From Flavobacterium geliluteum (lineage in GTDB: Bacteria; Bacteroidota; Bacteroidia; Flavobacteriales; Flavobacteriaceae): a stretch of DNA of 64,000 nucleotides. The number at the start of each line of letters is the position of its first letter. Within the stretch, counting starts at the first letter, position 1. The notes below the pieces were generated by a model, which was given only the letters and a program-made list of their open reading frames with translations, searched no databases and was not told the DNA's origin. A program made the position numbers and the translations under genes. Location of the stretch: positions 1 to 64,000 of the forward strand of contig NZ_JAGFBV010000024.1 in assembly GCF_017948595.1 (NCBI RefSeq). Direction: 5' to 3'. Positions 42,153 to 51,639 of the stretch are shown here, piece by piece.

Positions 42153-43355
42153 TTAATCAAATAGATTCAAAACTTTATCAAAATCGGAAGATGGAAGACC
42201 TGCTTTTTTAAAATTTTCTAAATCCAGCTTCGTTTTATCCGTCCAGCTAAGGCTGTCGGTGACATTTTGGTTTTGGTATTTTTTATAAATCTGTTTTGCA
42301 CTGCCATAATCATCACTAACTAAATATGCATGTGCCAGATTTAATTTGACCAACAGTTCTGTATCGTCTAATTTCTCACCCTCTTTTAAAAACTTAATAG
42401 CTTTTGCATATTGTTTGGTTAAGATATAGGCATAACCAATTGAACCGTAGTCTAAAGCAGTCGCTTTTCCCTCGGCAATGATGGTGTTTATTTTAGGAAT
42501 AGCCTCATTGTATTTCTGCAATTTTATAAGAGTATTAGCTTCAGCTCTCAAATCATCAAAAACATTTTTTGAGATCGCAGCATCATTATAACAAGCGTTT
42601 CCGAAATCTTTAAAAACTTTTGTTTTTTCGATGGCTAATAATTTCTGAAACTCCGTGTAGCGATATTGCTTGATGATTTTATCTAAGATACAAACGCAAA
42701 AATCATCAGAATTGGCCATTTTTTGCGCCATGTTTGATGTTTTACACAAACTGATAATTTCGTTTTTGTTGTCCTGATTCCAACCCCGATTGAGTTTCGT
42801 ATCTACCCAAGGCACCACTTCTAACACTACTTTTTGATTTAAAATCCAATTTTTGCTTAGAAAACCAAACCAAATCATACCATCATTTTGTTGCAAACAA
42901 CTCGATTTGTCAAAGGATATTCTTTTGGCATCTTTGCTTACAGCCTCTTCTTTGGCGTAACACGCTTTATCTGTTTTACCATCTTCGAGGTATTTTTTTG
43001 CCTTGTCATTTGAGTTAAAAACAGCGTAAGTACACTCGTCATCTCCTGAAATTTTAGACATCAAAAATACGGCGCCAGCAGATCCTTGACTAATTCCTGT
43101 TGGATCTGGAATAGCTTTTAATACCGAAACCAAACTATTGGCCATTTGCTGGTTTTCGTCTAAAAGTGTAATACGATAAACGATTTCTGTGGTACCAATG
43201 GGTAAATCTTCGCTAGGAATGATCACGCGATCACGTGCTGAGAGAATAATTTCTTTTGTAGTAGCACGCTCCTTGTCCCAGTAACCGTCTTTTTGAGCAA
43301 AAGTATTTTGAATAGTTGCCACTAAAAAGAATAAAACTATTTTTTTTAAGTCCAT
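42153..43355 (-). CDS. Exported TPR-containing protein
   Basis: A 400-residue protein with a signal peptide (LKKIVLFFLVATIQNTFAQ). Residues 25-260 are a unique region with many cysteines (CTYAVF, CYAKEE, SSCLQQ, SLCKTS, DFCVCILDK). Residues 265-390 contain about three TPR units (RAEANTLIKLQKYNEAIPKI, YGSIGYAYILTKQYAKAIKFL, LNLAHAYLVSDDYGSAKQIY). It is probably periplasmic or outer-membrane associated, a protein-interaction scaffold. It lies just upstream of menC in the same direction. Function unknown. Confidence 0.75.
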   Translation of the reverse strand: MDLKKIVLFFLVATIQNTFAQKDGYWDKERATTKEIILSARDRVIIPSEDLPIGTTEIVYRITLLDENQQMANSLVSVLKAIPDPTGISQGSAGAVFLMSKISGDDECTYAVFNSNDKAKKYLEDGKTDKACYAKEEAVSKDAKRISFDKSSCLQQNDGMIWFGFLSKNWILNQKVVLEVVPWVDTKLNRGWNQDNKNEIISLCKTSNMAQKMANSDDFCVCILDKIIKQYRYTEFQKLLAIEKTKVFKDFGNACYNDAAISKNVFDDLRAEANTLIKLQKYNEAIPKINTIIAEGKATALDYGSIGYAYILTKQYAKAIKFLKEGEKLDDTELLVKLNLAHAYLVSDDYGSAKQIYKKYQNQNVTDSLSWTDKTKLDLENFKKAGLPSSDFDKVLNLFD

Positions 43356-43472
43356 TGATGAAGTCTATTTTTGAATAATTAAATTTTTTAATCAAAATTC
43401 GAGCCTGATTTTTTGTTACCGGTCTTTGTTTGTAATAAATTACCAACGAATGTTCTTATAACTACTAAAGCC

Positions 43473-43550
43473 CTAGCCCTGATGGGAGCGGCATCCTTTT
43501 GTGGCGGGGTTCGCCACAAAAGATACAGCGGACAGCAGGAAAGAGCTCCT
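43473..43550 (+). repeat. Dispersed repeat family 1, copy 2
   Basis: Reads CTAGCCCTGATGGGAGCGGC, ATCC, then the perfect hairpin CTTTTGTGGCG-GGGTT-CGCCACAAAAG (about 43496-43522), then ATACAGCGGACAGCAGG and AAAGAGCTCCT. The same framework occurs at 52473-52579 and, on the other strand, at 30130-30199. It lies between the TPR and MBL-fold genes. Confidence 0.85.
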
Positions 43551-43555
43551 TCAAA

Positions 43556-44233
43556 TTACAATTCGATTGAATCTCCTATTTCTAGTAGCATTAAATCTTT
43601 TCCTTTATCGAAAAATTTTCTAATGGCTTCTGTGTGATCAATTTCGATATAACCAAAAGTATCAAAATGATAGCCCAAAACTTTATCACAATCTACAAAA
43701 TCTGAGGCAATTATGGCATCTTCGACATCCATAGTAAAATTATCGCCAATAGGAAGAATAGCCAAATCAAGTTTTGTGCGCATCGGAATCAGTTTCATAT
43801 CCATCGTAAGCGCAGTATCGCCAGCAATGTAGATATTTTTGTGCTCGCCTTCGATTACAAAACCGCCTGGATTACCGCCATTGCTCCCGTCAGGAAAAAC
43901 ACTCGAATGAATCGCTGCGACGTATTTTACTTTTCCAAAATCGAATTTCCAACTTCCGCCGTGATTCATTGGATGTGCGTTAAAGCCAAGTTTTGCATAA
44001 TAGCTGGCAATTTCTGCATTGGATACAATGGTAGCATTGGTGCGTGTTGCGATAGCTTCTACATCTAAGATATGATCGCCATGTGCATGTGTGAGCAAAA
44101 TATAATCTGCAGCAAGAGTATTGATATCAATAGAAGCTGCTTTTGGGTTTCCTGTAATAAATGGGTCAACAATGATGTTTTTTCCTCCCACTTCAATGCC
44201 TAAAGAGGCGTGTCCGTAAAATGTAATTTTCAT
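43556..44233 (-). CDS. Metal-dependent hydrolase, MBL fold (UPF0173 type)
   Basis: A 225-residue metallo-beta-lactamase-fold hydrolase. Zinc-binding residues are HAHGDH (residues 49-54), the Asp of GDTALTMDM and the late His of LGYHFDTFGYIEID. NNTFYGHASLGIEV-like opening residues (ITFYGHASLGIEVGGK) mark the UPF0173 group. The substrate is unknown. It is 30 bases downstream of menA, probably in the same transcript. Confidence 0.88.
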   Translation of the reverse strand: MKITFYGHASLGIEVGGKNIIVDPFITGNPKAASIDINTLAADYILLTHAHGDHILDVEAIATRTNATIVSNAEIASYYAKLGFNAHPMNHGGSWKFDFGKVKYVAAIHSSVFPDGSNGGNPGGFVIEGEHKNIYIAGDTALTMDMKLIPMRTKLDLAILPIGDNFTMDVEDAIIASDFVDCDKVLGYHFDTFGYIEIDHTEAIRKFFDKGKDLMLLEIGDSIEL

Positions 44234-44263
44234 TTTGAGAATATTTTAAAAATTAGATATTTT

Positions 44264-45226
44264 TTATCTTCCACCTAAGAAAAGGTTCACAATAATGTCT
44301 GATATTAACGAAATCATGCACAGGGTTAGTAGTACTGAAAGCAAAAATGTACTCAACGCCAATTTTTTTAATTCCGGATCTAATAACTTAGAATCTTGAT
44401 TTTTATAAACCGTAATTAAATGTTTGGTTAAAGGGATGTATGCTAATAAAAACAAGTATTGATCAAAATTATAATCGTTTAAAATTGCAAAGACAACCAC
44501 CAAGATCATTGCTGTTATTATGAGCAAAAAATGATATATTTTGGCTTTTTTACCGCCTATTTGCACCACAATTGTATTTTTTCCTGATTTTTTATCAGAT
44601 GCTTCGTCACGCATATTGTTCAGATTTAAGACCCCAACGCTCAATAAACCAATTGCTATTGCAGGAAGAATGAGGAGAGATTCTATTTGTTTGGCGTACA
44701 AAAAATTAACACCAAGAGTGCTCACTAAACCGAAGAAGACAAATACAAAAACATCGCCAAAACCTTTGTAACCATACGCAGAATTACCTACCGTGTAACG
44801 AATTGCTGAAGCGATTGCCACGACTCCTAATACCAAGAAAAAGATAGAATAGGCAAAATTGCTTTTGCCAAAAGCAAAATAAATAAGTAAAATAGCCGAT
44901 ATTAAAGTCAGTACAGACGTAATGATAATTGCTTTTTTCATGGCTTGCGGTGTAATCACCCCACTCTGAATGGCGCGTTTTGGCCCCACTCTATCTGCGT
45001 TATCAGTCCCTTTTACTCCGTCGCCGTAGTCATTGGCAAAATTAGACAAAACTTGTAATCCTAATGTAGTCAGAATAGCAAACCCAAAAACGGTCCAGTT
45101 AAAAACTTCGGTTGGCGTATAAATGTTATCGGTTGGATTAGACAGTGCATAAACGCTACCCACTATGATTCCCGAAACTGATAAAGGCAACGTGCGCAAT
45201 CTTGCGGCTTCAATCCAATGTTTCAT
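44264..45226 (-). CDS. menA: 1,4-Dihydroxy-2-naphthoate polyprenyltransferase
   Basis: A 320-residue UbiA-family prenyltransferase with about eight membrane segments. The first Asp-rich motif is NFANDYGDGVKGTDNADR (near residue 63), and the second is NLNNMRDEASDKKSGKNT (near 207). It joins the polyprenyl tail to DHNA in the inner membrane, making demethylmenaquinone. It sits between menB and the MBL-fold hydrolase on the minus strand. Confidence 0.95.
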   Translation of the reverse strand: MKHWIEAARLRTLPLSVSGIIVGSVYALSNPTDNIYTPTEVFNWTVFGFAILTTLGLQVLSNFANDYGDGVKGTDNADRVGPKRAIQSGVITPQAMKKAIIITSVLTLISAILLIYFAFGKSNFAYSIFFLVLGVVAIASAIRYTVGNSAYGYKGFGDVFVFVFFGLVSTLGVNFLYAKQIESLLILPAIAIGLLSVGVLNLNNMRDEASDKKSGKNTIVVQIGGKKAKIYHFLLIITAMILVVVFAILNDYNFDQYLFLLAYIPLTKHLITVYKNQDSKLLDPELKKLALSTFLLSVLLTLCMISLISDIIVNLFLGGR

Positions 45227-45234
45227 TATTTTTA

Positions 45235-45312
45235 TTTTAGAATTTAGATTTTAGGTTGTTGGATTTTGACTTCAGATTTAAAAATCTAAAATCTCAAATT
45301 AGATATCTAAAA
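45235..45312. repeat. Imperfect palindrome between menB and menA
   Basis: AATTTAGATTTTAG (45241-45254) pairs with CTAAAATCTCAAATT (45286-45300, one extra base), extended outward by TTTTAG (45235-45240) and CTAAAA (45307-45312). It could slow or end transcription between the two genes. Confidence 0.5.
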
Positions 45313-45315
45313 TTA

Positions 45316-46149
45316 TTATGGTAACCATTTGTTTTCGCCAAAGTTGGGTTTTCTTTTTTCTAAGAAAGCATTTCTACCTTCTTTTGCCTCTTCTGTCATG
45401 TAGGCCAAACGGGTTGCTTCTCCCGCAAAAACTTGTTGTCCGACCATTCCGTCATCGGTAAGATTCATGGCAAATTTTAGCATTTTGATAGAAGTTGGTG
45501 ATTTTTGAAGAATCTCTTGAGCCCATTGATAAGCGGTATCTTCAAGTTCATCATGCGGAATAACAGCATTTACCATTCCTATATCCATTGCTTCCTGAGC
45601 CGAATAATTTCTTCCCAGAAAGAAAATTTCACGAGCTTTTTTCTGCCCTACCATTTTGGCAAGATACGCCGATCCGTAACCGCCGTCAAAGCTAGTTACA
45701 TCAGCATCAGTTTGTTTAAAAATAGCATGTTCTTTACTTGCCAAAGTCATATCGCAAACCACATGTAAACTGTGTCCGCCTCCAACTGCCCATCCAGGAA
45801 CAACTGCAATAACTACCTTTGGCATAAAACGAATAAGGCGTTGTACCTCCAGAATATTCAAGCGATGCTGACCATCTTCTCCCACATAGCCTTGGTGACC
45901 TCTGGCATTTTGGTCCCCGCCACTGCAAAAAGAATAGACACCATCTTTTGTAGAAGGACCTTCGGCAGAAAGCAATACTACTCCTATTGAAGTATCTTCT
46001 TGCGCATCGTAAAAAGCCTGGTACAATTCTGAGGTTGTTTTGGGACGAAAAGCATTTCGAACATTAGGCCTGTTAAAGGCAATTCTGGCCACTCCGTTAC
46101 ATTTTTTGTATGTGATATCTTCAAATTCTCTGGCGGTAATCCAATCCAT
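45316..46149 (-). CDS. menB: 1,4-Dihydroxy-2-naphthoyl-CoA synthase
   Basis: A 277-residue crotonase-fold enzyme that closes the naphthoate ring from o-succinylbenzoyl-CoA. Diagnostic stretches are RIAFNRPNVRNAFRPKT, FCSGGDQNARG, VVPGWAVGGGHSLHVVCDM (oxyanion hole), TDADVTSFDGGYGSAYLAK and the C-terminal EGRNAFLEKRKPNF. The length is standard. It is 90 bases upstream of menA in transcription order, and a long empty region precedes it. Confidence 0.95.
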   Translation of the reverse strand: MDWITAREFEDITYKKCNGVARIAFNRPNVRNAFRPKTTSELYQAFYDAQEDTSIGVVLLSAEGPSTKDGVYSFCSGGDQNARGHQGYVGEDGQHRLNILEVQRLIRFMPKVVIAVVPGWAVGGGHSLHVVCDMTLASKEHAIFKQTDADVTSFDGGYGSAYLAKMVGQKKAREIFFLGRNYSAQEAMDIGMVNAVIPHDELEDTAYQWAQEILQKSPTSIKMLKFAMNLTDDGMVGQQVFAGEATRLAYMTEEAKEGRNAFLEKRKPNFGENKWLP

Positions 46150-46848
46150 TTTTATTTTTTATTTTAAAAATTTAATAGTGTAAAAATAAACCATTTTTTA
46201 GATTTTTAAGCACTCTTTGATCGCTAAGTAATGGTTAAAAATAAGTAACGGGAAGAGAAATAAAATTTACTTGTAAAAAATAACATTATTTAACATTTCT
46301 TTTCCATAAAAAAATGTAATTTTACAACCTAGTAATCAAATAGATACATTTTTATTTATTGATTCTAAGATTGATTTTCTTTCACTGATTTATTAACCTA
46401 AAAAATGATTTTTTTGAGAAAATTTAAAAAATTTGTCGCTCATTTTTTTATGGTTTTTAATTACAAACCTTCAACTAATGGGCAAATGATGTATTCGTTT
46501 GTTGAAACTTCAAAAAGGATAAAGTAACACCTACGGTTAAGCGCTTGAAATGTTCTATCATCAGTCTAAATAAATTGATATTAGAAAAGCAATACTGAAA
46601 AGGAACTTTCTATAAGTTATTTTATAAAACCAAATGGTTCGCCGTGAAATTGATTTTTTGCTTTTAAAATAAATGTTTTCATCATTTAAAGACATACCAT
46701 TCAAAAATGTAATTTCAAAAATTTATAACGTTTTACGTTTTTGAGGGATTCGAATTTATTTTATTTCTGTTTTTTTTTAATTACAATTTTTTTTAAAACT
46801 AGAATAAAAAAGAGAAAGGCTAATCGTAATGATTAGCCTTTCTTGTTA
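46150..46848. other. 699-base intergenic region between menB and the CvfB-like gene
   Basis: AT-rich with no clear gene. A 40-codon open frame at 46405-46527 (plus strand; start MIFLRKFKKFVAHFF, end FVETSKRIK) might be a small peptide, but lacks a visible ribosome site or promoter match. The right end holds the terminator at 46813-46843. Confidence 0.5.
46813..46843 (-). terminator. Terminator of the CvfB-like gene
   Basis: AGAAAGGCTAATC (46813-46825) and GATTAGCCTTTCT (46831-46843) form a perfect 13-base-pair stem; on the minus strand it is followed by a T-rich run. Confidence 0.88.
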
Positions 46849-47706
46849 TTATTGGTCCTTCAACAGATAGATTCCGTCTTCTTTGATTTCTATAAGTTGA
46901 TCTTTATACAATGCTCCAATTGCTTTTTTGAATGTTTTCTTACTCATCTTCAATACCGTTTTGATGTCTTCGGGATGCGAATTATCATTTAGACGCAGGA
47001 AACCACGATTGGCACGCAATTCATCCAAAATCTTATCTGCGTTTGGCTCAATGCTTTGATAACCTTGTATTTGCAAGGCTACATCTATTTTATTGTCGGG
47101 ACGAATATTTTTGATAAAACCACGCATTCTGTCTCCGGTTCTTATCGCATCGTCATACACTTCGTCTTTGTATAATAATCCTTTATGCACTTCGTTGATG
47201 ATAACATTAATTCCGATTTCGGTGATATGAGAAACGATTAGATCTACTTCTTCTCCTTTTTCAACTGTCAAATTATCATTATTCAAAAACTGATTGGTTT
47301 TGCTGGAAGCCACCAAACGGTTTGTTTTTTCATCCATATAAAGATACACCAAATATCGTTTTCCTTTCTCCATTGGGCGCGCCTGCTCTTTGTACGGAAC
47401 CAAAATATCTTTCTCCATTCCCCAATCCATGAAAGCACCTACTTGATTGATGTAATTGACACGCAAAAGGGCAAATTCATTCAATAAAATATAAGGCTCA
47501 AGTGTGGTGGCAACAGGACGTTGTTCGTGATCCAGATAAACAAAAACGGTTAATTCTTCGCCGATTTCAAACTCATTCGGTACATATTTGTTGGGTAATA
47601 ATATGTCATGAATACCGTCTGGATCTTTTTCGGGATTACCCAAAAAAAGACCAACTTTGGTATCACGTAATATAGTAAGTGTATTGTATTTTCCTAATTC
47701 TATCAT
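46849..47706 (-). CDS. CvfB-like S1-domain RNA-binding protein
   Basis: A 285-residue protein with the CvfB layout: three S1-like OB folds (about 1-65, 68-135, 140-215) and a C-terminal winged helix (about 225-285, VLKMSKKTFKKAIGALYKDQLI). CvfB was described as an RNA-binding virulence regulator in Staphylococcus. I start at Met 47706 (MIELGKYNTL), since family members begin there. The 16 extra codons up to 47754 look unconserved. Confidence 0.85.
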   Translation of the reverse strand: MIELGKYNTLTILRDTKVGLFLGNPEKDPDGIHDILLPNKYVPNEFEIGEELTVFVYLDHEQRPVATTLEPYILLNEFALLRVNYINQVGAFMDWGMEKDILVPYKEQARPMEKGKRYLVYLYMDEKTNRLVASSKTNQFLNNDNLTVEKGEEVDLIVSHITEIGINVIINEVHKGLLYKDEVYDDAIRTGDRMRGFIKNIRPDNKIDVALQIQGYQSIEPNADKILDELRANRGFLRLNDNSHPEDIKTVLKMSKKTFKKAIGALYKDQLIEIKEDGIYLLKDQ

Positions 47707-47817
47707 TTTAATGAGATTCTGAGCTGTAAAAGCAGCTAAGTTTTTAAAGTGCAAAGGTACGAAGTTTGAAAGACAGAAATCAAAAAATATTTTAGATAAA
47801 ATAACGACAGCTAACTT

Positions 47818-47849
47818 GTTGAACTATTCTATTTTTTTGATTAAATTTG
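47818..47849 (+). promoter_or_regulatory. Probable promoter of the M28 peptidase gene
   Basis: GTTG (47818-47821), 20 bases, then TAAATTTG (47842-47849), giving a start near 47856 and a short leader. Confidence 0.55.
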
Positions 47850-47873
47850 AAAACCTAATTAAACTCCAAATCT

Positions 47874-49223
47874 ATGAAAATTAACTCTTTTCTCTCCATT
47901 TTTGTCTTCTTTATTTTCTTTCAAACGGCTATTTCGCAAACTGTTGAAGACCCTGAGATAAAAAAAATGATCACCGAGATTAAAGCAGAAAGTCTCGAAG
48001 CCACTGTAAAAAAGCTAGTTTCGTTTGGAACAAGACATACTTTGAGCGACACCAAAAGTAAAACAAAAGGAATCGGAGCCGCACAGCAATGGGTAAAATC
48101 TGAATTTGATCAATATGCTTTGCAATCCAACGGAAGACTGACTTCTAAAATTGATTATTTTACAGTAAAAGCAGATGGAAAGCGTATCAAAGAGGACAGC
48201 CAGCTTGGAAATGTGATGGCCACCCTGAAAGGAACAGACCCTAATGATGATCGAATTTTAATCATTAGCGGGCATCTTGATTCTCGGGTTACAGATGTAA
48301 TGAATGTAAAATCGGATGCTCCGGGTGCTAACGATGATGGTTCTGGCGTTGCCGCTGTCATGGAACTAGCAAAAGTAATGAGCAAACGATCTTTTCCGGT
48401 AACTATTATTTTTGTGGCGGTAACAGGCGAAGAACAAGGACTTTACGGAGCCAGACATCTTGCAGAATTTGCCAAAGAATCAAAATGGAATATCGTTGCC
48501 ATGCTTAATAACGATATGATTGGTAATAGTTTATCTAGTGGTACCTATTTAAGAGACAACACGCAGGTTAGAATATTTAGCGAAACAATTCCGTTTCTGG
48601 AAACAGAAGATGAAGCAAAATTGCGAAAAGCGATCAACAGAGATAATGACAGCCCATCTCGATTATTGGCGCGTTATATCAAAACGGTGACAGAGCAATA
48701 TGTAGATCAATTAAAGGTAAAATTGGTGTATCGCAATGACCGCTTTTTAAGAGGTGGTGATCATACGCCTTTTTCTCAAAATGGTTTTACTGCGGTTCGT
48801 TTTTGCGAAATTAACGAGAATTTTGATCATCAGCACCAAGATTTAAGAACAGAGAACGGCGTTGTTTACGGTGATCTTCCCGAATTTATGGATTTTGATT
48901 ATTTAAGAAAAAACACTTGCGCTAATTTAGCCACTTTGGCCAACCTTGCTTGGTCTCCAAAAGCACCTATAAACGTTGGTATAGAAGTAAAACAGCTCTC
49001 GAACTCTTCGACTTTGAGTTGGACAGCACCTGAAGGAACCAGACCTTTTGGCTATCAGATTTTGATGAGAGAAACACAGTCTTCTCATTGGGAAAAGACT
49101 TTTTTTGTACAAGATGCGAAAGCCGAAATACCGTATTCTAAAGATAATTATTTCTTTGCTGTTCAATCTGTTGATGCATTAGGGCATGCGAGTTTACCGG
49201 TTTTTCCGATTCCTATTCGATAA
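47874..49223 (+). CDS. Secreted M28-family zinc aminopeptidase
   Basis: A 449-residue exported peptidase. Signal peptide in residues 1-22 (FLSIFVFFIFFQTAISQ). The M28 domain has zinc ligands in ISGHLDSR, GANDDGSGVAAVME, TGEEQGLYGAR, NNDMIGN and GGDHTPFSQNG. The last 85 residues form a fibronectin type III-like domain (LSNSSTLSWTAPEGTRPFGY). No type IX C-terminal sorting domain is visible, so it is probably periplasmic. Monocistronic with a likely promoter at 47818-47849. Confidence 0.92.
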   Translation: MKINSFLSIFVFFIFFQTAISQTVEDPEIKKMITEIKAESLEATVKKLVSFGTRHTLSDTKSKTKGIGAAQQWVKSEFDQYALQSNGRLTSKIDYFTVKADGKRIKEDSQLGNVMATLKGTDPNDDRILIISGHLDSRVTDVMNVKSDAPGANDDGSGVAAVMELAKVMSKRSFPVTIIFVAVTGEEQGLYGARHLAEFAKESKWNIVAMLNNDMIGNSLSSGTYLRDNTQVRIFSETIPFLETEDEAKLRKAINRDNDSPSRLLARYIKTVTEQYVDQLKVKLVYRNDRFLRGGDHTPFSQNGFTAVRFCEINENFDHQHQDLRTENGVVYGDLPEFMDFDYLRKNTCANLATLANLAWSPKAPINVGIEVKQLSNSSTLSWTAPEGTRPFGYQILMRETQSSHWEKTFFVQDAKAEIPYSKDNYFFAVQSVDALGHASLPVFPIPIR

Positions 49224-49265
49224 AAGTATTTTTAATATGATGCAAAAGTTCCCTATACGTTTGTA

Positions 49266-49469
49266 GATTTTGTGCATGCGTTTTCAGACTTTGTGCTTAC
49301 GTTTATAGAGATTGTGCATGCGTTTTCAGACTTTGTGCATACGTATATAGACTTTAGTCATACGTTTATAGAGATTGTGCATTCGTTTATAGACTTTTGT
49401 CATACGTTTTCAGACTTTGTGCATGTGTATATAGACTTTTGTCATACGTTTATAGACTTCAGTCATGCG
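49266..49469. repeat. 21-base tandem repeat, about ten units
   Basis: Nine full units and one partial, consensus GACTTTGTGCATACGTTTATA, starting 49266, 49287, 49308 and so on every 21 bases; a decayed unit precedes it. Units vary at a few sites (GAGATTGTGC, GACTTTAGTC; TTTTCA or TTTATA). Because 21 is a multiple of 3, the plus strand stays open for 100 codons (49272-49574) as a seven-residue repeat like FVHTFID. I do not call that a gene. Confidence 0.9.
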
Positions 49470-49498
49470 ATAAAAGATTTACCACTTATCAACATAGA

Positions 49499-49526
49499 AA
49501 AAGCGTCTAATTTTTTAGACGCTTTT
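49499..49526. terminator. Terminator between the minisatellite and DUF2853 gene
   Basis: AAAAGCGTCTAA (49499-49510) and TTAGACGCTTTT (49515-49526) form a perfect stem with a TTTT loop; T or A runs flank both sides. Confidence 0.85.
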
Positions 49527-49548
49527 AATGCTTTTATAGGAGTAAATA

Positions 49549-49890
49549 TTACTTGTAAACGCTTTCTTTTTTAAAGTGCACTGTTAGTAGATAATAAACC
49601 ACTACTCTGTATTTGTTTCTGTTAGATTTACCATATTTTTCTAACACAGCGTTGAGTCCTGCGCCTAAGTCTGGTGAAGCTGTTAATCCTAACTTTTTTA
49701 TTAAAAAATTCTTTTTTACAGTATCCAATTCAGATTGACTTGTACCTGCAACTGTTGCAGAATCCATGTTGTAAATAGACGGTCCGCAACCAATCGTTAC
49801 TTTTGTTAGTAAATCCATGTCTGGTGTTACGCCGCATTTCTCTTTTAAATCGGCTGCGTATTTTGTAATTAAATCTTCTCTTGCACTCAT
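49549..49890 (-). CDS. DUF2853 family protein
   Basis: A 113-residue helical protein that matches DUF2853 (REDLITKYAADLKEKCGVTPD, ATVAGTSQSELDTVKKNFLIKKLGL, YRVVVYYLLTVHF). The fold is a small helical bundle of unknown role, common in Bacteroidota and Alphaproteobacteria. There is no signal peptide. It is divergent from the minisatellite and lies downstream of menD on the same strand. Confidence 0.88.
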   Translation of the reverse strand: MSAREDLITKYAADLKEKCGVTPDMDLLTKVTIGCGPSIYNMDSATVAGTSQSELDTVKKNFLIKKLGLTASPDLGAGLNAVLEKYGKSNRNKYRVVVYYLLTVHFKKESVYK

Positions 49891-49977
49891 AAATATTATT
49901 TTATAATTTTTTAAATATAGCCAAATATATATAAATAATTATAAATATAGAAATAAATACTTACAAAAATTATTTTA

Positions 49978-51639
49978 CTAGTTTAGTTCCTTAAAATACT
50001 GCTTTAGGATTTTATCGTTTTCTAAGGTAGGCGTAAATACCTCTAAAATAGCAGGTTTATCATTAGTATTAAAAAGTATTTTGAGACTTTTCTCTAACGT
50101 TATTTCGTCTGTAGCTGTCAAATAATCAAACTGATACATTTTTGCCAGATGTTCAGCCGTTAGCTCGTGTGAAGTTTCGAAATAAGTATTGAATACCGGT
50201 TTTTCTTCGTGTCCGGGTAAAATTCTAAAAATACCTCCGCCCCCATTATTAATCAAAATAATCTTAAAATTTGAAGGAGTGTAGGAATTCCAAAGTGCGT
50301 TACTATCGTACAAAAATCCGATGTCGCCCGTAATAAAAACAGTTGCTTGTGTGCTGCCAACAGCTGCGCCAATTGCTGTAGAAGTGCTTCCGTCGATTCC
50401 GCTGGTACCACGGTTACAAAAAACGGCAATCGTAGGGTCTATATGAATAAGCTGTGCGTATCGTATGGCAGAACTATTACTAATCTGCAAATGGCTGTTT
50501 TGAGGCAATTGAGTGATGACTTTCTCAAAAACTTTAAAATCTGAAAACGAAATTTTATCTAAATATTCTTGTCTTCTGTTTTTTCTCAGATCATAAATTG
50601 TTTTTGTATTTTCGAAATAATTACTTTCTGTAGTAGTTGTTTTGGCTAATAAATCTTTGAAAAAATCATTTGGCTCCATCACAAAATGTTGCGTCAAAGC
50701 ACCAAAAGTGTCGTAGGCGCGCAACGTATCAATGTGCCAATGCTGTTGGGGTTTGTACTGCCGCAAGAAAGCTTTGATACGTTTGGAAACAATCATTCCA
50801 CCGAAAGTTATTAAAATTTCGGGCTGAAACTCCTGAAAATCATTTGCATCAAAAGGTGTAATTAAAGTATCAATACTATTGATAAAAGTAGGATGATGCA
50901 AATTGGAAGTAGTTTCTGTGAGCACCACCACCGATGGGTCATTTGCCCAATTATCGATTATTTCCTGATCGATACAGTTGGTATCATTAACGCCTACTAA
51001 GACTAATTTTCGCTGAGCAGCATTCCAGATAGAAACAAATTCTTCTTTATTTGTTATCATTTTTGTTGGTAAAACTGCTTCTAAACTGGTAATTTTGGGT
51101 TGTACAGAAAGGGTTTCGACAGTTTCGTACAAAGGCTCTTCAAAGGGTGCATTGATATGAACAGGCCCTTTTTGCAATATTGCCGTTTCTATGGCTTTAT
51201 TAATTTTTAAATCATTTTCGATGGAAGCATCTTCGGTAAGATTAGCATTAAAAACCGAATGATTCTGAAATACATTTTCCTGACGAATGGTTTGCCCGTC
51301 ACCAATATCGATCTTGCTTTGCGGGCGATCTGCAGAAATTACAATTAAGGGAATCTGACTGTAAAAAGCCTCTGCAAAAGCTGGGTAATAATTAAGCAAG
51401 GCCGAACCAGAAGTACATACCACAGCGGTTGGTTGCTTGGTTTGCTGGGCAATTCCGAGCGCAAAAAAAGCGGCACAACGCTCGTCTGCAATGCTGTAGC
51501 AGGTAAAATTAGAATTTTGTGTAAAGCCAATAGTGAGTGGCGCATTCCTTGATCCCGGTGATATGATAATGTTGGTGATTCCTTTCGCTGAACAAATTTC
51601 GATAATGCTTTGCGCTAACGCTATTTTGGGGTAAATCAT
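49978..51639 (-). CDS. menD: SEPHCHC synthase (menaquinone biosynthesis)
   Basis: A 553-residue thiamine-diphosphate enzyme that adds succinic semialdehyde (from 2-oxoglutarate) to isochorismate. The N-terminal site PGSRNAPLTIGF, CTSGSALLNYYPAFAEA and SADRP are conserved, as are the ThDP/Mg motif GDIGFLYDSNALWN and NNGGGGIF near the C-terminus. The length is typical. It is the first menaquinone gene on this strand, but several unrelated genes separate it from menB, menA and menC. Confidence 0.95.
   Translation of the reverse strand: MIYPKIALAQSIIEICSAKGITNIIISPGSRNAPLTIGFTQNSNFTCYSIADERCAAFFALGIAQQTKQPTAVVCTSGSALLNYYPAFAEAFYSQIPLIVISADRPQSKIDIGDGQTIRQENVFQNHSVFNANLTEDASIENDLKINKAIETAILQKGPVHINAPFEEPLYETVETLSVQPKITSLEAVLPTKMITNKEEFVSIWNAAQRKLVLVGVNDTNCIDQEIIDNWANDPSVVVLTETTSNLHHPTFINSIDTLITPFDANDFQEFQPEILITFGGMIVSKRIKAFLRQYKPQQHWHIDTLRAYDTFGALTQHFVMEPNDFFKDLLAKTTTTESNYFENTKTIYDLRKNRRQEYLDKISFSDFKVFEKVITQLPQNSHLQISNSSAIRYAQLIHIDPTIAVFCNRGTSGIDGSTSTAIGAAVGSTQATVFITGDIGFLYDSNALWNSYTPSNFKIILINNGGGGIFRILPGHEEKPVFNTYFETSHELTAEHLAKMYQFDYLTATDEITLEKSLKILFNTNDKPAILEVFTPTLENDKILKQYFKELN

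Noticed and set aside
46405..46527. 40-codon frame in the gap before the CvfB-like gene
   Set aside because: No promoter or ribosome site can be seen; kept only as a note in the intergenic entry.
49272..49574. A 100-codon plus-strand frame rich in Phe, His and Asp
   Set aside because: It is produced by the 21-base tandem repeat, whose length is a multiple of three. There is no start signal, and it overlaps the DUF2853 gene and a terminator.
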